Shown: positions 1 through 8,098, numbered from the stretch's first letter. The stretch: 36,661 nt of DNA from ZC4RG29 sp036563875 (GCA_036563875.1 DATCLO010000099.1:1-36661); one strand, 5' to 3'. Program-made: numbers and translations. Notes: generated by a model not told the origin, from the letters alone.

Positions 1-62
1 GGATGTTCAAGAGCAATAAGGATATAGCCCGCAACAAACACAGCAACAATCAGTAATTCCAT
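1..62 (-). CDS. nhaD: NhaD-type Na+/H+ antiporter, N-terminal fragment
   Basis: Only the first 20 complete codons are inside the window; the gene continues past the left edge. The ATG is at 62-60 on the minus strand and the peptide begins MELLIVAVFVAGY, then ILIALEH. That is a first membrane helix followed by the ALEH signature typical of the start of NhaD sodium:proton antiporters, which expel Na+ across the inner membrane in exchange for protons. The gene lies 135 bases downstream of lysC on the same strand. No clear terminator separates them, but the gap holds a weak TTAATTTG box that could give it its own promoter. The family call rests on about 20 residues, so it is a recognition by pattern and not proof. 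Another ion-transporter superfamily member is the main alternative. Confidence 0.6.
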   Translation of the reverse strand, partial: MELLIVAVFVAGYILIALEH

Positions 63-197
63 CCGGGTACGGGTTTAGGCTAAAGGCGTATAATAATAAA
101 ACTTGGCCGCCGAACCGGCAAATTAAATTTTACACCACCGGAGCCCGCCCAATGGTCATTTCAAAAAGGAAAGTGAGTTCTGTAAACGGTTGCTGGA

Positions 198-1517
198 TTA
201 CTGCTTCAATCCGAAAAGGCCTTCGTTAAGGGCAATCAGCGCTTTTTCCTTATTGGCTGTACCAACCAACACGGAAATGTTGTTGTTGCTCCCGCCACAG
301 GAGACCATGCGTATCGGAATATGTTGAAGTGCATCGAAGATGCGTTTCAAAACACCTTCACTTCCTGTGATGCGGTTTCCGACAATGGAGATGATGGACT
401 GATTCTCGTCGACGTCGATGGTGCCGTACTTTTCGAGCTCGGCGAGGATGGAACGAAGATGCGTGTTGTTATCGATAGTAACAGATACTGCCACCTCCGA
501 TGTCGTGATCATGTCGATCGGTGTCTTGTACTGTTCGAACACTTCAAACACACGGCGCAGGAATCCGTAGGCCATCAGCATACGTGACGACTTGATACGA
601 ATGGCTGTTATTCCATCCTTTGTCGCTACCGCCTTGATGATGCTTTCGCTGTCCTTGCTCGTGATGATCGTGCCAGGCGCGCTTTCGTCCATCGTGTTCT
701 TCAAACGCACAGGCACGTTGTACTTCTGCGCGGGGACGATCGTGGAAGGGTGCAGTATCTTTGCTCCGAAATATGCCAGCTCTGAAGCTTCTTCAAACGT
801 GAGTTCCTTGATCGGGAATGTGTTCTTGACGATACGCGGATCATTGTTGTGCATTCCATCAATGTCCGTCCAGATCTGAATCTCCTCTGCTCCAATGGCT
901 GCTCCGATAAGAGATGCTGTATAGTCACTGCCACCTCGCTTCAGGTTGTCGATTTCATTCCGGTGATTCCGGCAGATGTATCCCTGTGTAACGATGATAT
1001 CGACATTGTTAAGTGAACTGATCAGAGGCTTGAGTCGCTGGCTGATCTTTTCGAGTTCGGGTTCTTCATTCTCATCGATCGACATGAAGTGCAGCGCGGG
1101 CAACAGGCGGGCAGGTACCTTGCGTTCCTGCAGGTGTTGGTAGAACAATTCGGTCGATATCAGTTCACCTTGTGCCAGCAGCTCGCGATAGCTCTTTTGA
1201 TCGAACTGTCCTGCCGCAAGGAGTCTGATGAAAATGAAATACCTGCTGACGATTTCATTGCCGATAGCCCGAAACGAATCTGAGTCGTACAGGCGGGGTA
1301 CGAAGTCCAGATAGTGACGTTCAAGTGCGCTGATTTCTTCTTCTGCGCTCCGACCTTCGATCAGTGCATCACCGATCCTGACGAGCGCATTAGTGGTACC
1401 GGAGAGGGCGGACAGGACAACAACCTTCTTACCTGGGGTCGCCAGGCAGAGGCTTGCCACTTTCTTCATGCGCTCCGGCTGGCCTACCGAGGTTCCGCCA
1501 AACTTGAGAACTAGCAT
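198..1517 (-). CDS. lysC: Aspartate kinase, monofunctional
   Basis: Phosphorylates L-aspartate with ATP, the first step toward lysine, threonine, methionine and diaminopimelate; cytoplasmic. The protein is 439 residues from the ATG at 1517. It opens with the kinase signature KFGGTSVG (residues 5-12). The aspartate-binding part carries RGGSDYTASL, and the catalytic half continues with WTDIDGM and the FGAKILHP segment. The C-terminal third looks like two regulatory ACT domains, with TTSEVAVSV in the first and ISIVGNRI in the second, so feedback by an end-product amino acid is expected. An in-frame extension to 1541 would need a TTG codon lying inside the TATATTTG promoter box, so 1517 is the better start. 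No homoserine dehydrogenase domain is fused. The length is normal for the single-function family. Confidence 0.95.
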   Translation of the reverse strand: MLVLKFGGTSVGQPERMKKVASLCLATPGKKVVVLSALSGTTNALVRIGDALIEGRSAEEEISALERHYLDFVPRLYDSDSFRAIGNEIVSRYFIFIRLLAAGQFDQKSYRELLAQGELISTELFYQHLQERKVPARLLPALHFMSIDENEEPELEKISQRLKPLISSLNNVDIIVTQGYICRNHRNEIDNLKRGGSDYTASLIGAAIGAEEIQIWTDIDGMHNNDPRIVKNTFPIKELTFEEASELAYFGAKILHPSTIVPAQKYNVPVRLKNTMDESAPGTIITSKDSESIIKAVATKDGITAIRIKSSRMLMAYGFLRRVFEVFEQYKTPIDMITTSEVAVSVTIDNNTHLRSILAELEKYGTIDVDENQSIISIVGNRITGSEGVLKRIFDALQHIPIRMVSCGGSNNNISVLVGTANKEKALIALNEGLFGLKQ

Positions 1518-1538
1518 TCGGGTTATCTTTCGGGACGG

Positions 1539-1546
1539 CAAATATA
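1539..1546 (-). promoter_or_regulatory. Bacteroidota -7 box for lysC
   Basis: The minus strand reads TATATTTG, a full match to the Bacteroidota -7 consensus TAnnTTTG, with its 3' end 21 bases before the lysC ATG. No TTG is visible at the usual 19-21 base distance upstream, so only the -7 half is supported. It lies between the putative dnaK terminator and lysC. Confidence 0.6.
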
Positions 1547-1611
1547 TGGAGCGCTGAGGAGTTCAGCAGCAGAGGCTGCGAATTTTGTTGCGGAGGCCTG
1601 AAAATACGAAA

Positions 1612-1629
1612 GGCCGCCCGCAGGCAGCC
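1612..1629 (-). terminator. Probable terminator after dnaK
   Basis: On the minus strand, GGCTGCC, loop TGCG and GGCGGCC form a 7-bp stem with one G-T pair, followed by TTTCGTATTTT. It starts about 25 bases beyond the dnaK stop codon and precedes the lysC promoter box. The T tract is interrupted, so termination may be only partial. Confidence 0.5.
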
Positions 1630-1653
1630 CTTCAGTGGTAAATGGACTATTTT

Positions 1654-3573
1654 TTACTTCTTGTTGTTGTCCTTCACTTCTTCGAACTCGACGTCTGATA
1701 CGTCGCCGTCGTTTCCGGGAGAACCGGTATTGCCAGCGCCGGAAGCATTCGCTCCGCCTGCGGCTGACGACGCCTGATACATTTCGGCGGAGGCAGCCTG
1801 CCATGCGGTGTTTAGTTCGGCAAGAGCCGAGTCGATCGCCGGAACATCCTGCGCGCTGTGTGCTTTCCGGAGTTTCTCAAGCGCGGCATTGATGGCCGAC
1901 TTGTTGCCTTCGGAAAGTTTGTCGCCGTATTCCTTAAGCTGCTTCTCAGTCTGGAAGATCATTGTGTCTGCCTGATTGACCTTCTCTACCTTTTCCCGGG
2001 CTAGACGGTCCGCTTCTGCATTGGCTTGCGCTTCCTGCTTCATCCTTTCGATTTCCGCTTCGGTCAGTCCGGAAGAAGCTTCGATGCGAATCTTCTGTTC
2101 CTTTCCGGTACCCTTATCCTTTGCCGATACGTGAAGGATTCCGTTTGCGTCGATGTCGAACGTTACCTCGATCTGAGGAATACCGCGCGGTGCCGGCGGA
2201 ATGCCATCGAGGTGGAACCGGCCGATGGTCCGGTTGTCTTTCGCCATCGGACGTTCGCCCTGCAGCACGTGAATCTCAACAGAAGGCTGGTTGTCAGACG
2301 CAGTTGAGAATACTTCCGATTTTTTCGTCGGTATCGTTGTGTTCGCCTCGATCAGTTTCGTGAAGACACCGCCCAGTGTTTCGATACCCAGCGACAGCGG
2401 GGTAACGTCGAGCAGGAGCACGTCTTTCACTTCACCGGTGAGTACACCGCCCTGAATTGCAGCACCTACGGCCACAACTTCGTCCGGGTTAACACCCTTC
2501 GACGGTTTCTTGCCGAAGAACTTCTCCACTTCTTCCTGGATCCTCGGGATCCGGGTCGAACCACCAACGAGAATGACTTCGTCGATCTGCGAGGTGGTTA
2601 TGCCAGCATCCTCGACAGCTTTGCGGCACGGTTCAAGTGTGCGCTTCACGAGGTCGTCAACGAGTTGCTCAAACTTCGAACGGCTGAGTTTCTTTACGAG
2701 GTGTTTCGGAACACCATCTACTGACGTGATGTACGGAAGGTTGATTTCCGTTTCCATTGAGCTCGACAGTTCGATCTTGGCCTTTTCAGCAGCTTCCTTT
2801 AGACGCTGCAATGCCATGGGATCTTTCCGCAGGTCTACGCCTTCTTCCCTCTGGAATTCTTCTGCGAGCCAGTTCATCACCCGAAGGTCGAAGTCGTCAC
2901 CACCCAGGTGAACATCACCATTGGTCGACTTCACTTCGAATACGCCGTCGCCGAGTTCAAGGATGGAAATATCAAACGTACCGCCGCCAAGGTCGTAGAC
3001 GGCGATCTTCATGTCTTTATTCTTCTTGTCGAGACCGTAAGCAAGTGCCGCCGCGGTAGGCTCGTTGATAATTCGCTTTACATCCAGCCCTGCGATTTGC
3101 CCTGCTTCCTTAGTAGCCTGACGTTCGGCGTCGTTGAAGTATGCAGGGACCGTGATCACGGCCTCAGTTACGGTAGTACCCAGATAATCTTCAGCAGTGC
3201 TCTTCATCTTTTGAAGAATCATCGCTGAAATTTCCTGGGGCGTATAGAGACGATCGCCAATGCGGATACGCACGGTATCGTTGTTACCGCGTTCCACCTG
3301 GTACGAGACCATCTTCATCTCGTCCTTGACGTCGTTAAATTTCTTACCCATAAACCGCTTAACCGACATGACGGTGTTCCGCGGGTTGGTGATGGCTTGC
3401 CGCTTGGCAGGGTCCCCGACTTTGCGTTCTCCCTTGCCGTCATCCAGGAAACCCACGATGGAGGGGGTGGTTCTCCTTCCTTCGCTGTTGGGTATCACCA
3501 CAGGCTCATTGCCTTCCATGACGGCAACGCATGAGTTCGTTGTACCTAAGTCGATTCCAATTATTTTACCCAT
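1654..3573 (-). CDS. dnaK: Molecular chaperone DnaK (Hsp70)
   Basis: ATP-driven Hsp70 chaperone that binds unfolded segments and works with DnaJ and GrpE, both encoded about 11 kb away at 14569-16279. The protein has 639 residues. The N-terminal ATPase domain opens with GIDLGTTNSCVAV (residues 6-18), followed by AVYDLGGGTFD and VGGSTRIP. The hydrophobic linker is seen as VLLLDVTPLSLGIE, followed by the substrate-binding domain. The tail is rich in Ala and Gly and ends in an acidic DVEFEEVKD motif, the usual docking tail. I start at the ATG at 3573 because this gives the family's normal beginning, MGKIIGIDLG; the longer frame adds 21 residues of non-family sequence. The gene has its own regulatory region and is separated from the upstream aldo/keto reductase by 146 bases. 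Confidence 0.98.
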   Translation of the reverse strand: MGKIIGIDLGTTNSCVAVMEGNEPVVIPNSEGRRTTPSIVGFLDDGKGERKVGDPAKRQAITNPRNTVMSVKRFMGKKFNDVKDEMKMVSYQVERGNNDTVRIRIGDRLYTPQEISAMILQKMKSTAEDYLGTTVTEAVITVPAYFNDAERQATKEAGQIAGLDVKRIINEPTAAALAYGLDKKNKDMKIAVYDLGGGTFDISILELGDGVFEVKSTNGDVHLGGDDFDLRVMNWLAEEFQREEGVDLRKDPMALQRLKEAAEKAKIELSSSMETEINLPYITSVDGVPKHLVKKLSRSKFEQLVDDLVKRTLEPCRKAVEDAGITTSQIDEVILVGGSTRIPRIQEEVEKFFGKKPSKGVNPDEVVAVGAAIQGGVLTGEVKDVLLLDVTPLSLGIETLGGVFTKLIEANTTIPTKKSEVFSTASDNQPSVEIHVLQGERPMAKDNRTIGRFHLDGIPPAPRGIPQIEVTFDIDANGILHVSAKDKGTGKEQKIRIEASSGLTEAEIERMKQEAQANAEADRLAREKVEKVNQADTMIFQTEKQLKEYGDKLSEGNKSAINAALEKLRKAHSAQDVPAIDSALAELNTAWQAASAEMYQASSAAGGANASGAGNTGSPGNDGDVSDVEFEEVKDNNKK

Positions 3574-3630
3574 TTCTGTAAGTTTTAATATCTCCCTCTT
3601 TCTTGAGTTGCTGATTGTTCTACTGTCGGT

Positions 3631-3692
3631 CCTCAAGGGCTATGCCAAGGGGAAATTTCCTGCCAATTGCGTGACACATTGACAGCTTGACA
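3631..3692 (-). promoter_or_regulatory. dnaK upstream region: three TGTCA repeats and a -24/-12-like element
   Basis: Read on the minus strand, TGTCA occurs three times at an exact 8-base period (plus-strand TGACA at 3672, 3680 and 3688). Then come two TTGGCA hexamers 18 bases apart (plus TGCCAA at 3662-3667 and 3643-3648), with a perfect GGAAATTTCC palindrome between them. The second hexamer belongs to TTGGCA-N6-TTGA, which has the spacing of a sigma-54 promoter (TTGGCAC-N5-TTGC) but has A where the invariant C of the -12 GC is expected. It ends 59 bases before the dnaK ATG. No TAnnTTTG box is seen. A closely similar TTGGCA-N6-TTGA lies upstream of grpE. That this is a promoter is inference. 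Confidence 0.4.
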
Positions 3693-3719
3693 GCGAAAAG
3701 CGCTGGTTTTCGAGCTTTT

Positions 3720-4691
3720 TTATTGCGACCACTCCGTAGGTACACGGTCCCAGCGGTGACCTTTGAGCTCCTCTTTGAGCGATGCTGGCAGACGCTTTCC
3801 GTCACTCACTGCCAGGTTTGCTTCCACGTGTCGTACCCGCCGCATGCCGGGTATAGTGGTATGAACGTCGTCGTTCTCGAGGATAAAACGCAGCGCCAGT
3901 TCAGGCATCGTCATCCCTTCGGGTATCAGCGGCTTGAGCCGATCTGCCCGCTCGACGCTCGCCTCGAGATTCTCGGGAACGAAGTATGTCGACCTCCAGT
4001 CATCTTTCGGGAAGACGGTGTCCTTCGTGAGCGTGCCCGTGAGCGTACCTTCATCGAATGGCACGCGTGCGATCACACCGACATCGAGTTGACGGCAAAG
4101 CGGGAAGAGATTGTCTTCCGGAGCCTGGTCGAAAATGTTGTAGATGACCTGCACTGTGTCGACCAGGCCGGTCTTTAGTACGCGCAGTGCGTTATCCGGT
4201 TCCCACCGGTTGATGCTGACGCCAAATGCGAGAATCTTGCCATCGCGACGCAGCTTCTCAACGCCTTCCTTCCATTCATCACGGTCGGCCCAGCTGTCGT
4301 CCCACACGTGAAATTGCTGGAGGTCGAGACAATCGACGCCGAGATTCTTCAGTGTTTTCTCGGTGTATTCGATAATATGATCTGCCGGATAGCAGTCTTC
4401 AAGTCGATATTCCGGCTTGGCCGGCCACTTAAAATTTTTCGCCGGTATTTTGGAAGCACAATAGATTCTCGTGCCCCGATGGCGCTTCACAAGTTCACCC
4501 AGAAGTTGCTCGCTTTTGCCGGCGCCGTAAGCCCAGGCCGTATCAAAGAAATTGCAGCCAAGTTCAACGGAACGGTCGAGCGCTTTCCGTACTTCGTCCA
4601 AATCGGACCCTGTCCATCCCGCCATGCCCCACATCCCGTATCCGATTTCGCTTACATTCCAATTGGTTCTTCCGAATCTTCTGTATTGCAT
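3720..4691 (-). CDS. Aldo/keto reductase
   Basis: NAD(P)H-dependent oxidoreductase with a TIM-barrel fold, 323 residues. The catalytic tetrad is intact: Asp50 and Tyr55 in FFDTAWAYG, Lys81 in CASKIP and His128 in QQFHVWDD. The N-terminal MQYRRFGRTNWNVSEIGYG is the typical first strand of the family. FGVSINRW and the C-terminal ELALRFIL, TTIPGMRRV segments fit the cofactor-binding half. The substrate cannot be told from sequence; relatives reduce sugars, aldehydes or ketones, or act as general detoxifying enzymes. The gene is transcribed away from prfC and toward dnaK, but the special dnaK upstream region suggests separate control. No signal peptide, so cytoplasmic. Confidence 0.9.
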   Translation of the reverse strand: MQYRRFGRTNWNVSEIGYGMWGMAGWTGSDLDEVRKALDRSVELGCNFFDTAWAYGAGKSEQLLGELVKRHRGTRIYCASKIPAKNFKWPAKPEYRLEDCYPADHIIEYTEKTLKNLGVDCLDLQQFHVWDDSWADRDEWKEGVEKLRRDGKILAFGVSINRWEPDNALRVLKTGLVDTVQVIYNIFDQAPEDNLFPLCRQLDVGVIARVPFDEGTLTGTLTKDTVFPKDDWRSTYFVPENLEASVERADRLKPLIPEGMTMPELALRFILENDDVHTTIPGMRRVRHVEANLAVSDGKRLPASLKEELKGHRWDRVPTEWSQ

Positions 4692-4826
4692 GGTGTAAAG
4701 GGATAATGTGGTTTTTTAGTGGGCCACAATTACCTGCTGTTTTCGTGGATATCAAAATTCCGATCTCCAAAATTTTATGACCGGGGCCTCTCTGCCCGTC
4801 GGGCGTACGGGTCGCTCTCATTTTTG

Positions 4827-4834
4827 TACCTTTG
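4827..4834 (+). promoter_or_regulatory. Bacteroidota -7 box for prfC
   Basis: TACCTTTG, a full match to TAnnTTTG and followed by CGG as is common in this phylum, ends 19 bases before the prfC ATG. No TTG is seen about 19 bases upstream. The box lies inside the 5' part of the longest open frame, which supports the shorter start at 4854. Confidence 0.65.
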
Positions 4835-4853
4835 CGGCCACGAATTCAGAAGC

Positions 4854-6431
4854 ATGGGCCTGGAGCAGGAAATAGCAAAACGAAGAACATTCGGCATTAT
4901 AAGCCACCCGGACGCCGGCAAGACCACCCTCACGGAGAAATTGCTGCTGTTCGGTGGTGCCATTCAGAAAGCGGGCGCGGTCAAGTCGAGCAAGATTCGT
5001 GACCACGCACGATCCGACTGGATGGAAATCGAAAAGCAACGGGGAATCTCCGTCGCCACATCCGTGATGGGTTTCACTTATGATGACGTCAAGATCAACC
5101 TTCTTGATACGCCTGGTCACCAGGACTTTGCTGAAGATACCTATCGTACCCTAACAGCGGTCGACAGCGTGATTATGGTCATCGACTGCGTCAAAGGCGT
5201 CGAGATCCAGACGGAGAAACTCATGGAGGTCTGCCGCATGCGCAACACGCCGGTGATCTGCTTTATCAACAAACTCGACCGCGAAGGTCGCGACCCGTTT
5301 GAACTTCTCGATGAAATCGAAGACAAGCTCCGCATCAAGGTACGTCCTCTCAGCTGGCCCATCAGCATGGGAAAAACGTTCAAAGGCGTATACAGTCTCT
5401 ATGAAAAAAGTCTTCACCTGTTCACACCAAGCAAGCAGACGGTAGAAGAGGGTATTGAAATCCAGGACATTGCCGACACCCAGCTTGATCAGTATATCGG
5501 AGAGAGCTACGCCAAACAACTTCGCACCGACGTAGAACTCATCGAGGCGGTCTATCCTGAGTTTGTCGTCGATGATTACCTCGCAGGAAAGGTCGCGCCG
5601 GTGTTCTTCGGTAGCGCGGTGAACAATTTTGGTGTGAAGGAATTGCTCGATACATTCATTCGAATTGCACCGCCTCCGCAGCCGAGGGCGACAACTGCGC
5701 GTGTGGTGTCACCTGATGAGGGACGCTTCACTGGCTTTGTATTCAAGATACACGCCAACATGGACCCGAAACACCGGAACCGGATTGCCTTCGTACGGGT
5801 GTGTTCCGGAAAGTTTGAGCGCGGCAGTAACTACTTTCACGTGCGACAGGACCGTGCACTGCGGTTTTCGAACGCGACCGCCTTCATGGCGCAGGACCGG
5901 GAAACGGTCGACGAGGCCTGGCCAGGAGACATCGTTGGTATTTACGACACGGGCAATCTGAAGATCGGCGATACGCTGACGGAAGGCGAACGGCTGGTCT
6001 ACACCGGCATACCGAGCTTTTCCCCCGAAATATTCAAAGAGGTTATCAACCTCGACGCCATGAAGACGAAACAACTGGAGAAGGGCTTGCTTCAACTCAT
6101 GGAGGAAGGCGTGGCCCAGCTTTTTACCTTCGTTTTGGGGAATAAAAAAGTGGTCGGCACAGTAGGAGCACTGCAGTTTGAAGTCATCCAGTTCCGACTC
6201 AAGCATGAATATGGCGCGACGGTGCAGTTCGCACCGCAGAATATTTACAAAGCTTGCTGGATCAGCAGCGACAATCCGAAAAAGCTGGAGGAGTTTGTCG
6301 AGAGCAAACAGCGACACATCGCCCGTGATAAAGAAGATAAGCTAGTGTTTATGGCAGAGTCTCGGGCGTGGCTGCAGATGGTACAGGAGAATTTTCCGGA
6401 CATTCAATTCCATTTTACATCGGAATACTGA
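4854..6431 (+). CDS. prfC: Peptide chain release factor 3 (RF3)
   Basis: Translational GTPase that releases RF1 or RF2 from the ribosome after peptide hydrolysis. The protein has 525 residues, close to the usual 529. The G domain shows the P-loop SHPDAGKT (17-24), DTPGH (85-89) and NKLD (139-142), plus the RF3-typical insertion with SDWMEIEKQRGISV just before the G3 strand. The C-terminal domain carries GALQFEV. I chose the ATG at 4854 because the TACCTTTG promoter box at 4827-4834 would otherwise fall inside the gene, and because MGLEQEIAKRRTFGIISHPD is the normal family start. It is the first gene of a plus-strand run with an RluA-like pseudouridine synthase, both acting on the ribosome or RNA, which may reflect shared expression. 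Confidence 0.97.
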   Translation: MGLEQEIAKRRTFGIISHPDAGKTTLTEKLLLFGGAIQKAGAVKSSKIRDHARSDWMEIEKQRGISVATSVMGFTYDDVKINLLDTPGHQDFAEDTYRTLTAVDSVIMVIDCVKGVEIQTEKLMEVCRMRNTPVICFINKLDREGRDPFELLDEIEDKLRIKVRPLSWPISMGKTFKGVYSLYEKSLHLFTPSKQTVEEGIEIQDIADTQLDQYIGESYAKQLRTDVELIEAVYPEFVVDDYLAGKVAPVFFGSAVNNFGVKELLDTFIRIAPPPQPRATTARVVSPDEGRFTGFVFKIHANMDPKHRNRIAFVRVCSGKFERGSNYFHVRQDRALRFSNATAFMAQDRETVDEAWPGDIVGIYDTGNLKIGDTLTEGERLVYTGIPSFSPEIFKEVINLDAMKTKQLEKGLLQLMEEGVAQLFTFVLGNKKVVGTVGALQFEVIQFRLKHEYGATVQFAPQNIYKACWISSDNPKKLEEFVESKQRHIARDKEDKLVFMAESRAWLQMVQENFPDIQFHFTSEY

Positions 6432-6436
6432 CAGAT

Positions 6437-6494
6437 GCAGCTGCAGGCGCAGGGTCATCCCTGGACAGGATAATGCGTCTGCCTCTGCACCTGC
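6437..6494 (+). repeat. Imperfect inverted repeat between prfC and the pseudouridine synthase gene
   Basis: The left arm GCAGCTGCAGGCGCAG (6437-6452) pairs imperfectly with the right arm CTGCCTCTGCACCTGC (6479-6494), 13 of 16 positions by eye. The loop itself contains a small hairpin, ATCCCTG facing CAGGAT. It fills most of the 76-base gap directly after the prfC stop codon. No T tract follows, so it is not a standard terminator. It could be an mRNA-stabilising or processing hairpin, or a REP-like palindrome. Confidence 0.4.
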
Positions 6495-6507
6495 AACTTG
6501 AAATGAC

Positions 6508-7209
6508 ATGTACGACCCGGCTACACTAAGCGTAATCTATGAGGATAACCATCTGCTTGTTGTAAACAAACAACCGGGAATGCTCGCGCAGGGTGATCAA
6601 ACCGGAGATCCACCGCTGGCAGAGGTAGCGGCTCGTTACCTTAAGGAAAAATACAACAAGCCGGGGGCAGTGTTTGTTGGTGTCGTGCATCGATTGGACC
6701 GACCCGTTAGTGGTGTTGTTGTGCTCGCGCGCACGTCCAAGGCGTTGTCGCGGATGAATCGCCTGTTCGGCCTTCGTGAGACCACCAAAACATATCTTGC
6801 CCTTACCGCGCGACGTCCTGATGCAGACGAAGCGCGGCTTGTGCATTGGCTGAAGAAAGACGAAGCGCGAAACAAGGTTTCGGTTCACAACAGTGCCGTT
6901 GCCGGCGCCGTGCAGGCGGAACTCACGTACCGGGTATTACGCAGGACGGATCACGGATGGCTCATCCAGGTAAATCCGTTGACGGGTCGTCCCCACCAGA
7001 TCCGTGCGCAGCTCGCTTCGGTCGGTGCGCCGATCATTGGTGATGTAAAATATGGCGGACCGGCAGCACCGGAGTACCGTGGCATTTACCTTCACGCCTG
7101 GAGGCTGGGTTTCACTCACCCGGTACGCAAAGAGCCGGTGTCATTCACTGCGCCGCTGCCCAATGAAGGGTTATGGAAACACGTAGAAGAAAATTCACAG
7201 ATTGAATGA
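6508..7209 (+). CDS. RluA-family pseudouridine synthase
   Basis: Converts specific uridines in RNA to pseudouridine. The protein has 233 residues, a compact single-domain member without an S4 domain. The family motif HRLDRPVSGV is at residues 61-70, with the catalytic aspartate at 64. The downstream PLTGRPHQIRAQLA segment and GDVKYGG are also characteristic of the RluA group. Whether the substrate is 23S rRNA or tRNA cannot be read from the sequence; TruC or RluC/D-like roles are possible. It follows prfC by 76 bases, and its stop codon overlaps the ATG of the next gene as ATGA, suggesting translational coupling. Confidence 0.93.
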   Translation: MYDPATLSVIYEDNHLLVVNKQPGMLAQGDQTGDPPLAEVAARYLKEKYNKPGAVFVGVVHRLDRPVSGVVVLARTSKALSRMNRLFGLRETTKTYLALTARRPDADEARLVHWLKKDEARNKVSVHNSAVAGAVQAELTYRVLRRTDHGWLIQVNPLTGRPHQIRAQLASVGAPIIGDVKYGGPAAPEYRGIYLHAWRLGFTHPVRKEPVSFTAPLPNEGLWKHVEENSQIE

Positions 7210-7520
7210 GCATGTCGCGACCTGGTTGGATTGAACGCCTCAGAACACGATGGAAGCTGAAGAGCGCCGGACAGGTTGTTGTTGTGTTGATTGTGTTTGC
7301 GTGTACCGGATTCACCGTCGTGTACCTCAAAGGACCCGTGTTACGTCTTCTGGCGGGCGATCCGCCCTTCAGTACGACGGCAACTATACTATATTATGTG
7401 CTGATCCTTCCGATATACAATATTATTTTGCTGACATATGGATTCATATTTGGTCAGTTCCGTTTTTTTTGGGAGTTTGAAAAGCGATTTGTTAAACGAT
7501 TAATTTCTATATTCAGGTGA
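7206..7520 (+). CDS. Small inner-membrane protein, DUF6787-like
   Basis: A 104-residue protein of unknown function. It has a basic N-terminal region (IERLRTRWKL), a first membrane helix at about 21-42, a second at about 60-85, then the conserved-looking FGQFRFFWEFEKRF and a basic tail. This layout and the GQFRFF motif resemble the small Bacteroidota membrane family I know as DUF6787; the assignment is from memory of the pattern. The start ATG overlaps the stop of the pseudouridine synthase gene (ATGA), and a second in-frame ATG lies two codons further on. It ends 17 bases before the lipoprotein gene, so the three genes probably share an mRNA. Confidence 0.7.
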   Translation: MSMSRPGWIERLRTRWKLKSAGQVVVVLIVFACTGFTVVYLKGPVLRLLAGDPPFSTTATILYYVLILPIYNIILLTYGFIFGQFRFFWEFEKRFVKRLISIFR

Positions 7521-7537
7521 CCATTCATACAACCACT

Positions 7538-8098
7538 ATGAGATACTTGATTCCTCTCGCTGCCGTCTTTCTGGCGGCCTGTTCTACTCCGAAGTACACC
7601 TACCTGTTTGACAAGGTTGATTACAACTCAGGCAGGCACGCGTCTGAACGTATGAAGGCGCAGTTGCCGGAGCAGGATGCTGTGACGGCCCAGGCGATTT
7701 CCCAAAGTCCGCTCCTGCTTGACGCGAATGCCATGTCGGCCAGCGCCGAAGCCAATCCATCGGCAACGTTCGTGGAAACCAAGCCCACTCCTGTTGCGGC
7801 AGTTGCTGACGAGGCTCCGGTAAAGTCCTACAAGGAGATGTCAAAGGCCGAGCGGAAAGAATTCCGTAAAGAGGCGAAGGAACTCGTAAAGGCTTACATC
7901 AAGGCAAAGAAAGAGGGCGATGAAGTGAAGGCCACGGCTGCAGCCCAGGCCATGGACCACGACCTTAAGATGGCTGCCATCTTCGGTGCTGTGGGTATCG
8001 TTGCCCTAATAATCGGAGGGGACGTGTTCTGGATCATTGGCGGTATCGCCCTGATCATCGGCGTCGTCTTCTTCGTGCTGTGGCTCTCGCGCCAGTAG
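7538..8098 (+). CDS. Lipoprotein with lysine/glutamate-rich linker and C-terminal hydrophobic pair
   Basis: A 186-residue protein of unknown function. The N-terminus MRYLIPLAAVFLAAC is a lipoprotein signal with lipobox LAAC, so Cys15 would be lipidated and the protein anchored to a membrane. An Ala/Pro-rich stretch follows, then a strongly charged helical segment (MSKAERKEFRKEAKELV and onward, about residues 105-140). Last come two closely spaced hydrophobic segments with small-residue IIGG repeats (about 147-183). I begin at the ATG at 7538 because the longer frame places seven residues in front of the signal peptide. It is the last gene before the strong terminator at 8121. A lipid anchor plus a C-terminal hairpin in the membrane is an uncommon combination. 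Confidence 0.8.
   Translation: MRYLIPLAAVFLAACSTPKYTYLFDKVDYNSGRHASERMKAQLPEQDAVTAQAISQSPLLLDANAMSASAEANPSATFVETKPTPVAAVADEAPVKSYKEMSKAERKEFRKEAKELVKAYIKAKKEGDEVKATAAAQAMDHDLKMAAIFGAVGIVALIIGGDVFWIIGGIALIIGVVFFVLWLSRQ

Noticed and set aside
3692..3716. AGCGAAAA/TTTTCGAGCT hairpin as terminator of the aldo/keto reductase gene
   Set aside because: Pairing needs a bulge, and no T tract follows on the minus strand; the T run is on the wrong side.
4719..4853. N-terminal extension of prfC by 45 codons
   Set aside because: It contains the TACCTTTG promoter box and has no similarity to RF3, whose normal start is at 4854.
5709..6317. 202-codon open frame on minus strand opposite prfC
   Set aside because: Shadow of the RF3 coding sequence with no independent support.
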